From Prorocentrum cordatum (Eukaryota > Sar > Dinophyceae > Prorocentrales > Prorocentraceae): 64,000 bases of DNA. Shown here piece by piece: positions 1-10,478 of this stretch (the stretch's first letter is position 1; each line of letters begins with the position of its first letter). The stretch is from NCBI GenBank assembly GCA_963575745.1, contig CAUYUJ010012113.1, positions 454,559 to 518,558 of the forward strand, given 5' to 3'. The translations under genes and the position numbers were made by a program. The notes beneath the pieces were generated by a model. It was not told the origin of the DNA, did not search any database, and worked only from the letters and a program-made list of their open reading frames with translations.

Positions 1-349
1 GTCGCCGCCGATCCACGCCCACCATCGGCCCCGCCGCCAGCGGTGCGTCTGGGAGCGCGGCGGCTCGCGGAGGCTCGGGCGACATGGGCCATCGGCGACC
101 TTGCCGCCACCAACTTCTCCTTCTTGTATCCCTCCCCTTCCTTGCACGCCGCGGCCGCCACTGTAATCGACATGCGCGGTCGCTTGCGGCGACTGGTAGT
201 GGCGCGGCGGATGCTGAGGCGGCCGCATTCGCGGCAGCAGCGGCTGCAGCGGCAGCAGCCGTTGCGGCAACTGCTGTTGGCGCGGCGGCGCCCGTTGAGG
301 CGCCAACTGGGCCTCTCGTGGGCCCGTTTGTGGAGCCGTCTGCTGATTT

Positions 350-369
350 GGCCCCGCTACTGCGGGGCC
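350..369. repeat. Hairpin, 8-bp stem, loop TACT
   Basis: GGCCCCGC-TACT-GCGGGGCC is a perfect inverted repeat around a 4-nt loop. It belongs to the family described at 799-824. Confidence 0.85.
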
Positions 370-798
370 GTCGGCAACGTGCGCCCCCCCCCCCCCCCAT
401 CCGTTTTGATGCCCCTTTGCCGCTCGCGCTTCCGAGCGTTTCTCCGGGCCTCTGCGGCGGCAGATCGACCCGGTGGAAAGGCAGTCGAAACCATGAGCGG
501 GCAGTGCGCCCCGCCGCGGCAAAGCCCGCCGACTTCGAAAATCTCGACGTCCAGCCTCGTTTCCTTGCACCTGAAGGCAGGAGACAGGTCGGTCTGGAAG
601 TGGCTCGTGTCACCCCGCGCTTCAGCTGCTTCGCGCCGCTGGCGGTCTGCGGCGCGCAGCGCCACGACCCTCGCGGATTCGCCAGATGGAGACAGAAACG
701 TTCAGACGAGGTTTTCCACGTCACCCTTGGCGGTCAAGCGCCCCAATTCCTGCCCTGGCCCGCCGTTCTTCCCATGCCGAAAGTGTACGACAGTAGGG

Positions 799-824
799 TC
801 GCCCGCCGCCACTGCGGCGGGCGA
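799..824. repeat. Hairpin, 11-bp stem, loop CACT
   Basis: TCGCCCGCCGC pairs perfectly with GCGGCGGGCGA around the loop CACT. The core CCGC-NNCT-GCGG is shared by all family members, while the outer stem differs from copy to copy and always complements itself. On the minus strand it encodes SPAAVAAGD within the decayed EEP gene. Confidence 0.9.
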
Positions 825-1483
825 TCCCCTGGGAGGCGGCATGGTATTTCTATGCCCCAGCCCAATGACCGATGACTCGTGGTACAATATACCACTGGCG
901 TCTCTCGCGCGAACGAACTCGGGCGCATGGTAAAGCTCGCGCTCCCCAGGGCACGAGATAAACCAGATGCCACATGAATCGGCCATCGGCAACCCGTCGA
1001 GGCTCTTCCAGAAATAAGCCGCTGCAGTTTGGATGTCAATTCCGCGGCTCCTCAACTGAGGAACCGCGGACATCGAGGCCATGCCGAAATCGCCCATCAA
1101 AACATTTATGTCGTATGACGACAACTTCGATGCCAAATCTGGACAGAATCTGTCGTGCGCGGCGGGGAACCCACCTCCCTTCTGTCTTTTTTGCCGTGCA
1201 CCTGTGAAGGTGAACGACGGCCAATCGCAATATGTTTCCGAAGTGCGCGAGGGTAGAATCAAATGTGCCTTCGACTCCAAGAACGCGGCTGTGCGCGCCC
1301 TTCGCGTCGCCAGCTGCAGTCCTGTAAATTCCGTCGGCACGGCGCTCCCAAAAGAGCAATGACACTTCGTTGGCGATGTTCTTCCGCGCCCCAAGACACA
1401 AGCTGCTGCGCTCATTGCCCCTGATCGTCATGTACTCGAACGATGGCCGGCCCATGAGCGATTGGCAGCCGCCGTCGGCGTCG

Positions 1484-1503
1484 GCCCCCGCAACTGCGGG
1501 GGC
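1484..1503. repeat. Hairpin, 8-bp stem, loop AACT
   Basis: GCCCCCGC-AACT-GCGGGGGC is a perfect stem. It encodes APAVAGA on the minus strand, where the younger copy has APAAAGA. Confidence 0.88.
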
Positions 1504-1578
1504 ATTGACGCTGGCGCAAGTTCCAGGCCGCTGCAAAACGAGCTCGCATTCGGCCGTGCACTCTGCTAGAGCCACCAC

Positions 1579-1896
1579 TTGGCACGGACTCTGCTGACGC
1601 CTGCGGTTCGCGTCGTCGCCCCGCGGATGCGGTGCGACCCCCCTCGCGAACGCCCGCTGCTCGCCGCTCCGCGACTGCGCAGCGTCGTGCCAGGCGACAC
1701 CCGCTGCTATTACATACTTTCCGCTGCCATCCGCTGCCTCGCGTGATCCTCGACGAAGGCAAGTGGGACTTCCTTCGCGTCTGTGCGGGGCGCCGCTGCA
1801 AGGCGCAGGCCAGTCCGGTCAAGCAGCTCGCGCTGCAGCGTTTCTGCCACTTCTGGTCGGTCATGCCCCTGATGTGGCTCGTGAGCGATTTTCCTC
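1579..1896 (-). pseudogene. Linker between EEP relic and ORF-A
   Basis: The minus strand is open in more than one frame (an open stretch spans 2141-1710) but shows no recognisable domain. It lies between ORF-A and the EEP relic and does not resemble the N-terminus of the intact EEP gene, so the old copy is probably rearranged or truncated here. Confidence 0.35.
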
Positions 1897-2646
1897 TCAA
1901 CGGGCCCTGCAGCACGGTCGTCGTCCACGACCCGCACGGGGGCCACGCAGTCCGAAGGTCGCGGCAAGCTCCGCGCGTGCGGGGCCCCCCTCGTCATCGC
2001 CACTGCCCTGGTCGTCAGGGCCCTCCGGCTCTGGCACGCGCCCTCCCGCAACCTCATTCGCGACGAACTCGCGCAACCATGGTAGATCATCCACGGGCGC
2101 CCACAACCTTTCGTAACAGTCCAGAAAACACAAGAGATCACGAATACCTTGCTCGCCCAGCTCGCAGCTGACTGGCACTTCTATTTTGCGAGGGGCCCCG
2201 CGGACAGGTTCCTTCTTCACCTGGGGCTCTTGCGCAGCAGGCGCGGCTTTCTTAGGTTTGGCCGCTTTCTCAGAGCTCCTCACCTTCAGCTTCAGCACGG
2301 GGCCATCATCCTCCGCGACTGCGGAGGATGCCGCCCGTTTGGATGGCGTTGCCGCCGCGTTGGCGGACGCGTAGGGAATGCCCAGTGTCTCGACCATATC
2401 CCCCATGATTCTGCTGCTCTTCAAATGGCCTTTGACCGCGTCTGTGCCGCCTGCAACTTTGAGCATCCAAAAGCGGTTCTTACGTGCAGAGACGAATTGC
2501 GTTGCTTTTCCGTTCACCATCTTCTCTTGGACTTCCAGTCCGTAACCCGCCACTCCTGTCGGGCAGGACAGACGTCCCCCTTGAATCGCGACGTTGGTCG
2601 CAATGCGAACAGGCGCCCATTCGCCCCTTCTACGTTTCGGCGCCAT
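1897..2646 (-). CDS. ORF-A of the mobile family (function unknown)
   Basis: About 249 residues from ATG at 2646. An AG-type acceptor (GCGCAG) lies immediately before the ATG, so this could be an internal exon; the frame is open further upstream to 2814. The basic N-terminus (MAPKRRRGEWAP) is followed by FWMLKVAGGTDAVKGHLKSS, which matches LWMLKVVGGHSAVKGALNET in the partial protein at the right window edge. A Lys/Ala/Pro-rich segment and an acidic tail (EPEGPDDQGSGDDEGG) follow. No known domain is recognised. Basic and acidic low-complexity flanks around one short conserved block would suit a nucleic-acid-binding accessory protein, but that is inference. Confidence 0.5.
   Translation of the reverse strand: MAPKRRRGEWAPVRIATNVAIQGGRLSCPTGVAGYGLEVQEKMVNGKATQFVSARKNRFWMLKVAGGTDAVKGHLKSSRIMGDMVETLGIPYASANAAATPSKRAASSAVAEDDGPVLKLKVRSSEKAAKPKKAAPAAQEPQVKKEPVRGAPRKIEVPVSCELGEQGIRDLLCFLDCYERLWAPVDDLPWLREFVANEVAGGRVPEPEGPDDQGSGDDEGGPARAELAATFGLRGPRAGRGRRPCCRAR
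2307..2330. repeat. Hairpin, 10-bp stem, loop GACT
   Basis: CATCCTCCGC-GACT-GCGGAGGATG is a perfect stem inside ORF-A (encodes SAVAEDD). Its stem contains A-T pairs absent from other copies, so whole stems vary together while pairing is kept. Confidence 0.9.
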
Positions 2647-2809
2647 CTGCGCGCGACCCCCCCCCCCCCCGCTATTGCGGAGGCGCGTCGCGGGCGCAGC
2701 GGGGCGGGCCGCAGGGTTTGCAAGGGCCCGCGGGCCCCGCTGCGGCTTGAGGTATGAAGTGCGCAGCGGCGCCGCAGGGGGATCATGACAACGAGAACGA
2801 GCTGGCGCC

Positions 2810-2970
2810 GGCAAGCGCGCCCCCTTCCCTCACGGAAGGAGCCGGCGCGCACGTGCCCAGACCCCTTCCCTCATGGAGGGGAACAGGGCATTCGCGCGCG
2901 CGCCCCTTCCCTCACATATGGGGGTTGGGACGTCCATGCGCAGACCCCCTCCCCGGAGGAAGGGGTTCAC
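2810..2970. repeat. Second hairpin family, cluster 1
   Basis: Four imperfect inverted repeats of the type CCCCTTCC-CTCA-CGGAAGG lie in 160 bp (near 2818, 2860, 2904 and 2944), separated by unrelated 20-30 bp spacers. Related hairpins occur at 6163-6222 and 54602-54690. They have TCA(C)-type loops and pyrimidine/purine arms, so they are distinct from the CCGC-NNCT-GCGG family. Confidence 0.6.
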
Positions 2971-3715
2971 ATCGGTGTCCTCACCATCATCCGCGACATC
3001 GCCATCAAACATCACCATCACCACCATCACTTTACGCGCGGGACGTCCTACACATGATGCTGCCCTTCTCTCTCAGCATCCGCTGTCCCTCATGCAATCA
3101 CGCTGCATTCGCATGGGTTGTCTTCGTCACTGCTGCTGATCCTCCTCCTCAGTCATGCTGTTTTTTTCATTAGTACACACCAGACGCGTTGGAAAAAAAT
3201 CCTGTCCGCTTAAGCTCTTGCCTTCTCCTCATCCCCATGCAATCATTGTCCTGCTTGCTCGCGCCTGTGCATCGGCCTGCACATTCAGACCCGAGCGCCG
3301 CGTCGCAAGGAGCACCCCGGAGCAGAAACTCCGAGATCCAACGGGGAAGCGAAGCCGCGCGTGACTGCGGGGATGGCGGAAGTGCAATATCATCAGCCCT
3401 CTGGCCACTGGTAGTTCATTGCATAAGTACTTCTCTCAAGCCCTCGACTTGCCGCCCCCCTTTAACGAGCGCCTGGAACCCTGGATGGCGCAACGGTCGT
3501 CGCTGACAGCCAACGGCCTACGATGGCCCGCGGGCTCACGCAAAACTGAACAAAGTGATTCAAGATGGCCCCCATGTGGTTTCCAAGACGCCCCACAGCC
3601 ACCTCAACATGGAGCGAACTGGAAATTGAACCAGCCACATGCGCCCTCGAAGAGGCAGCTTGACGATGGCTTGTACCACGGCGGTGCTACAAAATGTCGC
3701 AGGGCTGACGGCTGT
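2971..3715. other. No gene recognised; short CAT/CAC repeat
   Basis: A degenerate CAT/CAC trinucleotide run lies at 2983-3030. The rest is unique sequence with no domain, exon-like phase pattern or RNA gene that I can see. Confidence 0.5.
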
Positions 3716-4385
3716 GAAAGCCGTTTGGCGGGAAACGTTCCCTGGTCATCTGACGGCCGTTTGGCGGGAACGTCTTCTGGTCACCTGAGGGCCGCTCGGC
3801 GCCAAACGGCCCTCAGGTGACCAGAAAACATTCCCCGCCAAACGGCCCTCAAGTGACTGGAGCATGGTCCCCGCCAAGCGGCCCCCCGGTGACCAGAAAA
3901 CGTGCCCCGCCAAACGGCCCCCAAATGACCGGAAAACGTTTCCCGCCAAACGGCTCGCAGGCGACCAAAAAACGTTTCCCGCCAAACGGCCCTAAAAGGA
4001 CCAGAAAATCATCCTGCCAAGCGGCCGTCAGGTGACCAGAAAACGTTTCCCGCCAAGCGGCCCTCGGGCGACCGGAAAACGATTCCCGCCAAACGCCCCC
4101 AAACGGCCCTCAAGTGACTGGAAAACGTTCCCGCCAAACGGTTCCAGGTGACCAGACAGCGTTTCCCGCCAAACGGCCCTCAGGTGACAGGAAAAACGTT
4201 CCCCGCCAAACGTCCCTCAGGTGACCAAAGAACGTTTCCCGCCAAACGGCCCTCCGGTGACAGGAAAACGTTCCCCGCCAACCGGCCCTCAAATGACCGG
4301 AAAATGTTTCCCGCCAAACGGCCCCCAAGTGACCGGAAAACGTTTCCCGCCAAGCGGCCCCCAGGTGACCAGAGAACGATGGGGC
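3716..4385. repeat. 36-bp tandem satellite with internal inversion
   Basis: About eighteen imperfect copies of a ~36-bp unit with core AAACGTTTCCCGCCAAACGG and a segment like CCCTCAGGTGACCAG. Units left of about 3796 run in the opposite orientation to those on the right. The junction forms a palindrome at 3783-3818 (ACCTGAGGGCCG facing CGGCCCTCAGGT). The unit length is a multiple of three, so repetitive frames stay open on both strands; these are not genes. Confidence 0.9.
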
Positions 4386-4387
4386 CA

Positions 4388-4960
4388 CCGAATGTGTGAG
4401 GGGTGCGTCGGGATGGAAGTGGAATTGCACGCCCTGCCGGCGGGGCCTTCGGTGGAGCTCCCTATGGGGCCGCGAAGCGTGTGAGGGGTGCGCCGAAATG
4501 GAGGTGGAACTGCATGCGGACCCTGCCACTGGGGCCTTGGGTGGAGCCACGAAGCGTGTGAGGGGTGCGTTGAAATGGAGGTGGAACTGCGCGCGAACCT
4601 GGCCACTGGGGCCTTGGGCGGAGTGCCCTACGGGGCCGCGAATCGTGCGAGGGGTGCGCCGAAATGGAGGTGGAACTGCACGCGGACCCTGCCACTGGGG
4701 CCTTGGGCGGAGCGCACGATGGGGCCACGAAGCGTGTGAAAGGTGCGCCGAGATGGAAGTGGAACTGCATGCGGACCTTGCCAATGCGACCTTCGGTGGA
4801 GCTCCGTTTGAAGCCGTGATGCGTTTGAAGGGTGCGCCGAAATGGAAGTGGATTTGCATGCGGACCCTGCCACTGGGACCTTCGGTGGAGCACGCTACGG
4901 GGCCACGAAGCGTGCGAGGGATGCGCCGACATGGGCATGCGAGAGAGCACAGGCAGGGAG
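4388..4960. repeat. 89-bp tandem repeat array, 7 units
   Basis: The landmark GAGGGGTGCG recurs at 4398, 4483, 4560, 4649, 4738, 4827 and 4916, giving spacings of 85, 77, 89, 89, 89 and 89. Each unit contains TGGAACTGCATGCGGACC and GCCACTGGG. Three further units lie at 25201-25475, and a single reverse-orientation fragment at 41095-41162, so this is a dispersed family. Confidence 0.9.
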
Positions 4961-5732
4961 GGATGGGGAGGAGGGGGAGGAAAGCGGGAGGCGAGGCGAG
5001 GTGAGACGCGGGGCGCTCTCTCTTCCAAACGAGGACCCAACGCCAGACGGGCTGGGATCATAATAAGGAGGGGGCGAAACATTCGGCCGAGCAGAGCGGA
5101 GGAAACCGCTCTGCCCCCCCCCCCCCCGCCCCCGTAGCTCACCGACCCGAGCCGCTGAGAAGCGGGCTTCCCTTGACTCCCGATCTGCGGTGGCCCGAAC
5201 GCCTTTTCTCTCATGAGGCGATGGCCCAAGCCCACCCAAGCCCACCCAAATCTCAGAGAAATAGGCGCAATTATTCTCAACGCCTACAGGACTTCGGCGC
5301 CCCGTCCCTGGCAAAATATATGCCTTGCTTTGTTCATATTCGTTCCGCTCGTCTCCCCGTGCCTTCGCGACCCGCCCGAAATCTCTCCCGCTCCTGCGAA
5401 CCCCCTACCAACTGCTCCCCGCTCACGCTCATTTTTTCTACGCAATTTGACATCGCCCGATCCCGGGCCCCCTTTCCGCGCCGATCTCGCGATATGTTTA
5501 CGGGGCGTTTGTTCCGCGAGGCGCCGATGGTGGAACTCAGCGGGTTCTAGTGGTTCTTGGAAGACGTCGTCGGGGGGCGCTTCGCTGGCGAGTCGGAGCG
5601 CGTGCTTCACAAGGGCCCCGCTTCATTGAGGGGGGGGGGGGGGGCGGGGGTTGGCAGCGGCGGCGGGGGGGGGAAAAAGGTCGGGGGCAGGGGCAGCGGC
5701 GGGGGCAGGCGGCCAGGGGGTTGTCCATAAAC
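4961..5732. other. No gene recognised; C- and G-runs
   Basis: Unique sequence with a C-tract near 5107-5130 and a G-rich tract at 5628-5720 ((G)n with GGCAGCGGC). No conserved coding signal was identified. Confidence 0.5.
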
Positions 5733-5778
5733 GATGATGAGAAGGCTGAGGACAAATACCAGCGGCGACACGGCGAAA
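5733..5778 (-). CDS. Candidate S6 exon of the channel gene (tentative)
   Basis: Minus-strand frame FAVSPLVFVLSLLII is hydrophobic. It is preceded by an acceptor-like GCAG and followed by a GT donor-like site (ATC|GTTTATGG). It has the right order and strand to follow the turret exon at 8703-8888. A neighbouring frame reads FMDNP, similar to the DN that often ends S6. Phase continuity cannot be shown, because the intervening exon end is uncertain. Treat as a lead only. Confidence 0.22.
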
Positions 5779-6162
5779 CTGCGATGGCCGCAAGGAAAAG
5801 AGCAGGATGGGAAGCGACGTGGCAATCCACGGGCGTGCTCGGTTATCATCGTAGCACTGAACATATCCAGGGGGAAGCCGATGGAAAAAAACGACCGTAG
5901 CAGGGAAGAAAACAAGGCCTTTGACATATAAGGAATGCAACGCACATGTCGGGAACGAAACGGAATGAGAGGCAGAAGGTGCAGGAACGCAATCTGATGA
6001 CAAACACCGCGCAAAGAAAAACGCGAGGCACGCGCGCTCAGAACAAGGACGGCGTAGGACTAACAGGTAAGCAAGGAAGTAAATGATGGGGCACGTGTAA
6101 GGCCATTACATAGATCGCGGGAACGCGTGCTCCCCAACTTCGACCGACGCTGCGTCGATGCC

Positions 6163-6222
6163 CCCCTTCCTTCACGGAGGGGGTTCACAACGGTGGTGAA
6201 AAAACCCTTCCCTCACGGACGG
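6163..6222. repeat. Second hairpin family, cluster 2
   Basis: Two copies, CCCCTTCCTTCACGGAGGGG and CCCTTCCCTCACGGACGGGG, are separated by about 20 bp. They match the family at 2810-2970. Confidence 0.6.
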
Positions 6223-6253
6223 GGGGAAAGGTTCGCTTATTTTGGCTCTTGGG

Positions 6254-7915
6254 TTAACTCTGGGCGCTGCGATGTCCGTCCAATAGGCAATAGGCGCAGC
6301 CGAATTGTAAGAATGCCAGGCGATGGTATGTGATCGACGCCGCCGCGTCCAAGACTCGCGCCTGACGAACGCACCCACGATGAGATCGAATCATCGTAAA
6401 GCGTAAATCGCAATGTCCCCCATGCACGGTGTGACTTGACCCGACGGCATGTCTGGTCGCCGCCACTTCTTTCGGATAAGATGCGCTGGGGAAGAAAAGA
6501 CCATATTGCATAGCCAGAAGCAGGATCAAATAACGACGATCAGTACATGTGTCACACGAAAACTCACCAACAACTTCAACTTCAGCGCAAGCGCTTCCAG
6601 GGCCCAATTCAGCGTTGAAGCCGGCGTATGCTACGCTGAAACGAACTGGATAATTTTCGAAGTAGCTGCGTTGCAAGTCGCCCCGGGGCTGGCCTGCGGG
6701 TGGTGGGTGGCCCCGAACAGGAAGGACTTAGACAGGATACGTGCACGAGCACGCACCACGCGATCATGTGGAACAAAGGGAGTATGAAGAAAATCGTGAT
6801 TGCGCCGTCGGCGGAGAACGATAACTCGTCCGCGTGAATGCGCTGAACCAAGAGAAACCACGACTCAAGATCTCGCGACCTGACTGGGAACTGCGGCGAG
6901 CCAACAACATTGTTCTGCAGACCGAGAACAGGCCGGTCACATTCACCACATTTGAACTCAAGGAGAGCATCAAGCTCCTGAGGAGCAGCCCCGCAGCAAT
7001 CGAGCGCCACGACATTCAAACGAAAGGTATCGACAGTCCTGCTTACTCTTATCGGCCCTTTCAGTGAAGTTTGCTTCGCGTAAGACTGCCTTACCAACCA
7101 CCTTGATATAGTCAACGCCTGCGTTGACCTTCGGTCGAATACATTACAGTTGCCAGCTTCAAGGTATACGTGGCCCTGCACTGATCCATTGTATGGCGTC
7201 TTCATCAATAGCTTGGGACCAGTAAGTGGAATGCAACCTGCATCGCTAGCAGCAGGAGCTTAGATCGCCCTTCTTCCATCTGGACCCACAACGTTGTCCC
7301 ATTTTTCCACATATCCACGATGATTTCCCAGTATGACACATGCAACATGATCGTCCCGAATACAAAAAGCAGCATGGTTACCAGGAGGCGCGCACTACTG
7401 CCTCTAAATACAATCAGGGCCAACCAAAGAGGCGACATTGTCAAGATACGGCGCCATTTCATCATTCTTAGAAACGTCCAAAAACCCACAATCGCAAGCT
7501 TGAAAGCATCATATCCATTTGGTCCAGCATGAGCATGGGGCGTTGTTGCCGCAGCGGAAACGGCACTCGCAAGCCGAGAACCTGCCGAAACTCGGGGCCA
7601 ATATAATCGTTTCCGCCGCGTTGTCTCAACTTCCGTTGCCGCCTCCTTCGCCACATCCGTTTTCAGAGTCTACCTTCTCCAAGGTATCCCCTACATCCTT
7701 GACGCGGCCACCCAGTGTTGTTATGCCAATCGTATACTTCATCAAGTCTGCATTGGCCACTTCGCCCGATGGAGCGTTTGGATGTGTCATTTCTTCCTCA
7801 CAATCAAGCGTGCGCGAGGGGGGACCGCTTGCTCCACGTTTGGTCATCCTTGCAATGAGCCGCGACGGACCGCCCGCGGGAGCAGGCAGAGTTGCCTTGA
7901 GCAAAAATGGCACGA
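6254..7915 (-). pseudogene. Decayed membrane-protein gene headed by a relict spliced leader
   Basis: Minus-strand frames 7913-7626, 7654-7205, 7208-6609 and 6676-6254 follow each other with overlaps, as expected of one frameshifted gene. The 7654-7205 frame has strongly hydrophobic segments (LLVTMLLFVFGTIMLHV and AFKLAIVGFWTFL) and would be an integral membrane protein. The next block contains FKCGECDRPVLGL, a C-x2-C pair, and another hydrophobic stretch, GAITIFFILPLF. I recognise no family. A spliced-leader-like sequence sits at the 5' end, at 7896-7915, which suggests reintegration of a trans-spliced mRNA. Confidence 0.45.
7896..7915 (-). other. Relict dinoflagellate spliced leader
   Basis: The minus strand reads CGTGCCATTTTTGCTCAAG against consensus CCGTAGCCATTTTGGCTCAAG. 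One base is deleted and one T replaces G, with mismatch at the extreme 5' end. It lies directly upstream of the decayed gene and reads in its direction. Confidence 0.5.
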
Positions 7916-7919
7916 ATCA

Positions 7920-7952
7920 GGAAGAGGAGGAGGAGGAGGAGGAGGAGGAGGG
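7920..7952. repeat. (GGA)n microsatellite
   Basis: About ten GGA/GAG units follow the relict leader. Confidence 0.9.
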
Positions 7953-8702
7953 CGGCAACGATAGAGGGCGAAATAGCTGAAAAGTGGAAACATTGGCTTG
8001 GAATCGGCGATGCATCGCCGATAGATCGGCCATAGGCCCAGGATAGCGAATCCCCATGTTCCTCGGCGGGGTGGGATATCGGGCCCCTATCTGCGATCAA
8101 TGGGTGATTAGGCATGGATCCCCACCTGAGCCCATCCCCGCCTCATATTGCCCCTGATCCGACACATTCCCTCCCCTCATCTCACAGCCGGTCCCCCGGA
8201 TCCCCCGTGGCGACGAGGAGGGCCCTGGAGGGCAGAGCCTCGCATCAAAAGCGCCCCGGATCGACGGCACTGGCCGGAAGCCATTGCCCCTGATCCGACA
8301 CTGTGAGAGTGGAAGACCACCGACACTTTGGACGTCTGCGGGGTGGCTCTCCGAAAACGCGGGACACTTCGCGTCGAATCCCTTCGAATCCGCGTCGAAC
8401 CCGGGCCCTCAAGAAAAAACAGCAGGCCAAGCGAACGGCATGATCAAAATCGGAGACCATCACGTCCGACGCCACGACTTCTTCTGTGGCGTGGGCCCCC
8501 GCGACTGTCGGGATCAGCTTTTCACCGATGATCGCTTTCTGATAGCTCGGGGGCCCGAGAAGAACTCCCCAGGGCCCACAGCGCTGAACGACCGGCCGTC
8601 TCGGGTCCTTGTGGCGCCCGAGATCTGCATCCTCCTCCCGTCCTGGGGTGCGCTCTGGCCAGACTCCGGGGGGGAGGGGGGGTTGGAACCAGCCGTTCCC
8701 AC
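7953..8702. other. Probable intron sequence; no gene recognised
   Basis: The motif ATTGCCCCTGATCCGACAC occurs twice (near 8148 and 8283). A minus-strand stretch near 8450-8560 reads QKAIIGEKLIPTVAGAHATE, slightly resembling the SVIGEIG...APAAAGA part of the EEP gene. It contains a degraded CCCGCGACTGTCGGG hairpin, so a short fossil of the mobile family is possible. Confidence 0.35.
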
Positions 8703-8888
8703 GTTTCCGAACGCCTCGGCGCCCAAGGCCTCGATCACAGCGCCTCTCAGGGGCTCGGGCTCCAGGAGCCAGGCCGAGCCCTCCTGCGGGCAGCAGAGGC
8801 CGAGGGCGGCGTCGGCCCAGCGGAGGTGGCCTTCGCGGTAGAGCTGCCGCTCGCTCTTCATCAGGTCGTGCATGATCTCGTTCCACGC
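8703..8888 (-). CDS. Voltage-gated channel exon: pore exit and turret
   Basis: 62 codons, beginning AWNEIMHDLMKSERQLYREG. The acceptor is GCCGAG|GCG and the likely donor AAC|GTGGGA. Joined in phase 0 to the pore-helix exon at 12147-12227 (ending STGE), it completes TGE-AWNEIMHD, the selectivity-filter and post-filter signature of four-domain Ca/Na-type channels (TGE-x-W-N-x-I-M-x-D). The remainder, rich in Glu, Leu and Ala and with one Cys pair (GLCCPQ), would be the extracellular turret before S6. Codons are strongly G/C-ending, unlike the surrounding sequence. The 3' border is less certain than the 5' border. Confidence 0.68.
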
Positions 8889-10190
8889 CTCGGCGGGGGG
8901 GGGGCAACATGGAGCCTCGAGGGATCATGCCCTGAGGACAAGCAGAGATCCCAGGTTGCATTTAGAGGGTTTGATGTTGGATGCTTGGGAATGAACACCG
9001 ACACCCAAACAGGGGGTGCGTCCGCAGGGGGAGGATGATCCTAGACTTTGGAGTTGGTGGTAATCTTTCGGCTACCTAGAAGCCCGACGCTTACCACCGT
9101 CACCGAGATCGGAATAATCTTCCCTCGGTGGAAGCACACCGCCAATGTTGGTGTTGGTGCTGACCTCCAGGCCTCCGATGATCACCGTCGTTCTCAGGGT
9201 CCCATCCCTCGGCCCTTTGTCGGTTGCCTTCCCGCCTTTTCGCTTGCAGTGGGCACACGGGGCCGCAAATGGCAGCAACATCGCCCAAGAGAATCCCGAG
9301 AGAGACCGAGGCCCGAGGCTTCAAGCTGGTACAACAAACACCCACATTCGCGGCATGAGCGCGCCACGAGGGCCCAATCACATTTTTGGGTGGCGAACAT
9401 CGGATATGCCCTGATGCTTAGGAGACGATTCAAACCGACACGTCTGAAGCGTCTGAAACGGACGACTAAATGAACCTCACACCTGGCTGGGCACATCGGT
9501 TCCGGATGGGCCAGCCGCGTTGCGAAGATAACTCCAAGTGGCTGTGAATATGTGTGTAGGCTGTGAATATCGATGTCGGTGCTGAAGTACGTACAGTCGA
9601 CGTGCTACAAAAAACGAAAAACGCAAGGTAAGGCACGAAGGGGCTTGTCTGGCAACGGCGTGCCTCGGCCACGAATCGGCCCCTCGACCCAGATGGCCCG
9701 AAAATCAGGAGCCCCTCCTGAGCCCAGGGTGGTCATCTGTTCAGTGTCTTGGCTGTACCTTCGACTTCTGATTGCAAGCGGCTTCCTGTGCACTCGCCAG
9801 TCGTATCTTGCCCGATGCTAGCAGCGCATGCAGCCACGCCGCTGCCTAAGACACGCTTGTTTCTGTGTGCGTGTGCGTGTGCGTGTGGTGTGTGATCATC
9901 AGACTGAATTCATTGCAGCGCTAGGTGCAATGAATAGGTACGCGTCCCTCACATAATCTCTCGCGACCGTGGTGTCACATCGCCGTCGGATGGGGAAACA
10001 TGTGTGTGCGAGTTTCGGTGCGAGTCGGGAGCGTCAGCGCCGCGCGCCTGCCTCGGCCCTCGCCCCTAAGCTCGGGGGAGGGCCGCTCGGAACCCCGCTT
10101 TGCCCTCCCCACCACCCCCACTGCACAAGGTAAGCAGCCTCCAGAGCCAGAGCTTCGCAGCGGGCTCCTTCCTCCAGTTTCCCTCCTCCC
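8889..10190. other. Intron sequence; (GT)n near 9861
   Basis: A GTGTGCGTGTGC microsatellite lies at about 9861-9895. No coding segment with splice borders or a recognisable motif was found. Confidence 0.5.
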
Positions 10191-10191
10191 T

Positions 10192-10447
10192 CCTCCTCAT
10201 CGGTCCTCCCTCCTCCCTGCCTCCCTCCACCCTTCATGCTCCTCCTCCTCCTCCTCCTTCCGCCTCCTTCCTACTCCCTCCTCCTCCTTCAGATCCTCCT
10301 CCTCCTGCTCCTTTTTCCTCCAACTACTCCTGCCGCGGGCCCAGACTCGTCCATCTTCAGGGCGAGTGGGCACCGGGGCCAATCATGACTCCGAATTTGG
10401 CCGACCCTACGCAGCACGCGCGCAGGACGCCTCCTCCTCCTCCTCCC

Positions 10448-10478
<31 letters not shown>

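Larger units (their letters stand above)
357..1578 (-). pseudogene. Decayed copy of EEP-like mobile gene
   Basis: Three overlapping minus-strand frames (1578-1036, 1415-702, 665-357) together resemble the 55.8-57.6 kb gene from its middle to its C-terminus. Shared landmarks include FEYMTIRGNERSSLCLGAR (intact copy EYLTLRGREDKSLCIAAR), VVHLHR, INVLMGDFGMAS (intact copy VDILCGDFNMAL) and TAAAYFWKSLDGLP. The GDFN signature that marks the endonuclease/exonuclease/phosphatase fold reads GDFG here, so the metal-binding Asn is lost. At least two frameshifts separate the blocks, and the upstream third of the gene is absent or unrecognisable. I read this as an old, non-functional copy of the same mobile family as at 55-64 kb. 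Hairpins at 799-824 and 1484-1503 sit inside it. Confidence 0.75.

Noticed and set aside
4388-4960. CRISPR-like regular repeats
   Set aside because: Units are contiguous 89-bp tandem repeats without unique spacers, in eukaryotic sequence.
6236-6252. Plus-strand spliced-leader-like GCTTATTTTGGCTCTTGG
   Set aside because: Too short and too many differences; no gene follows it on the plus strand.
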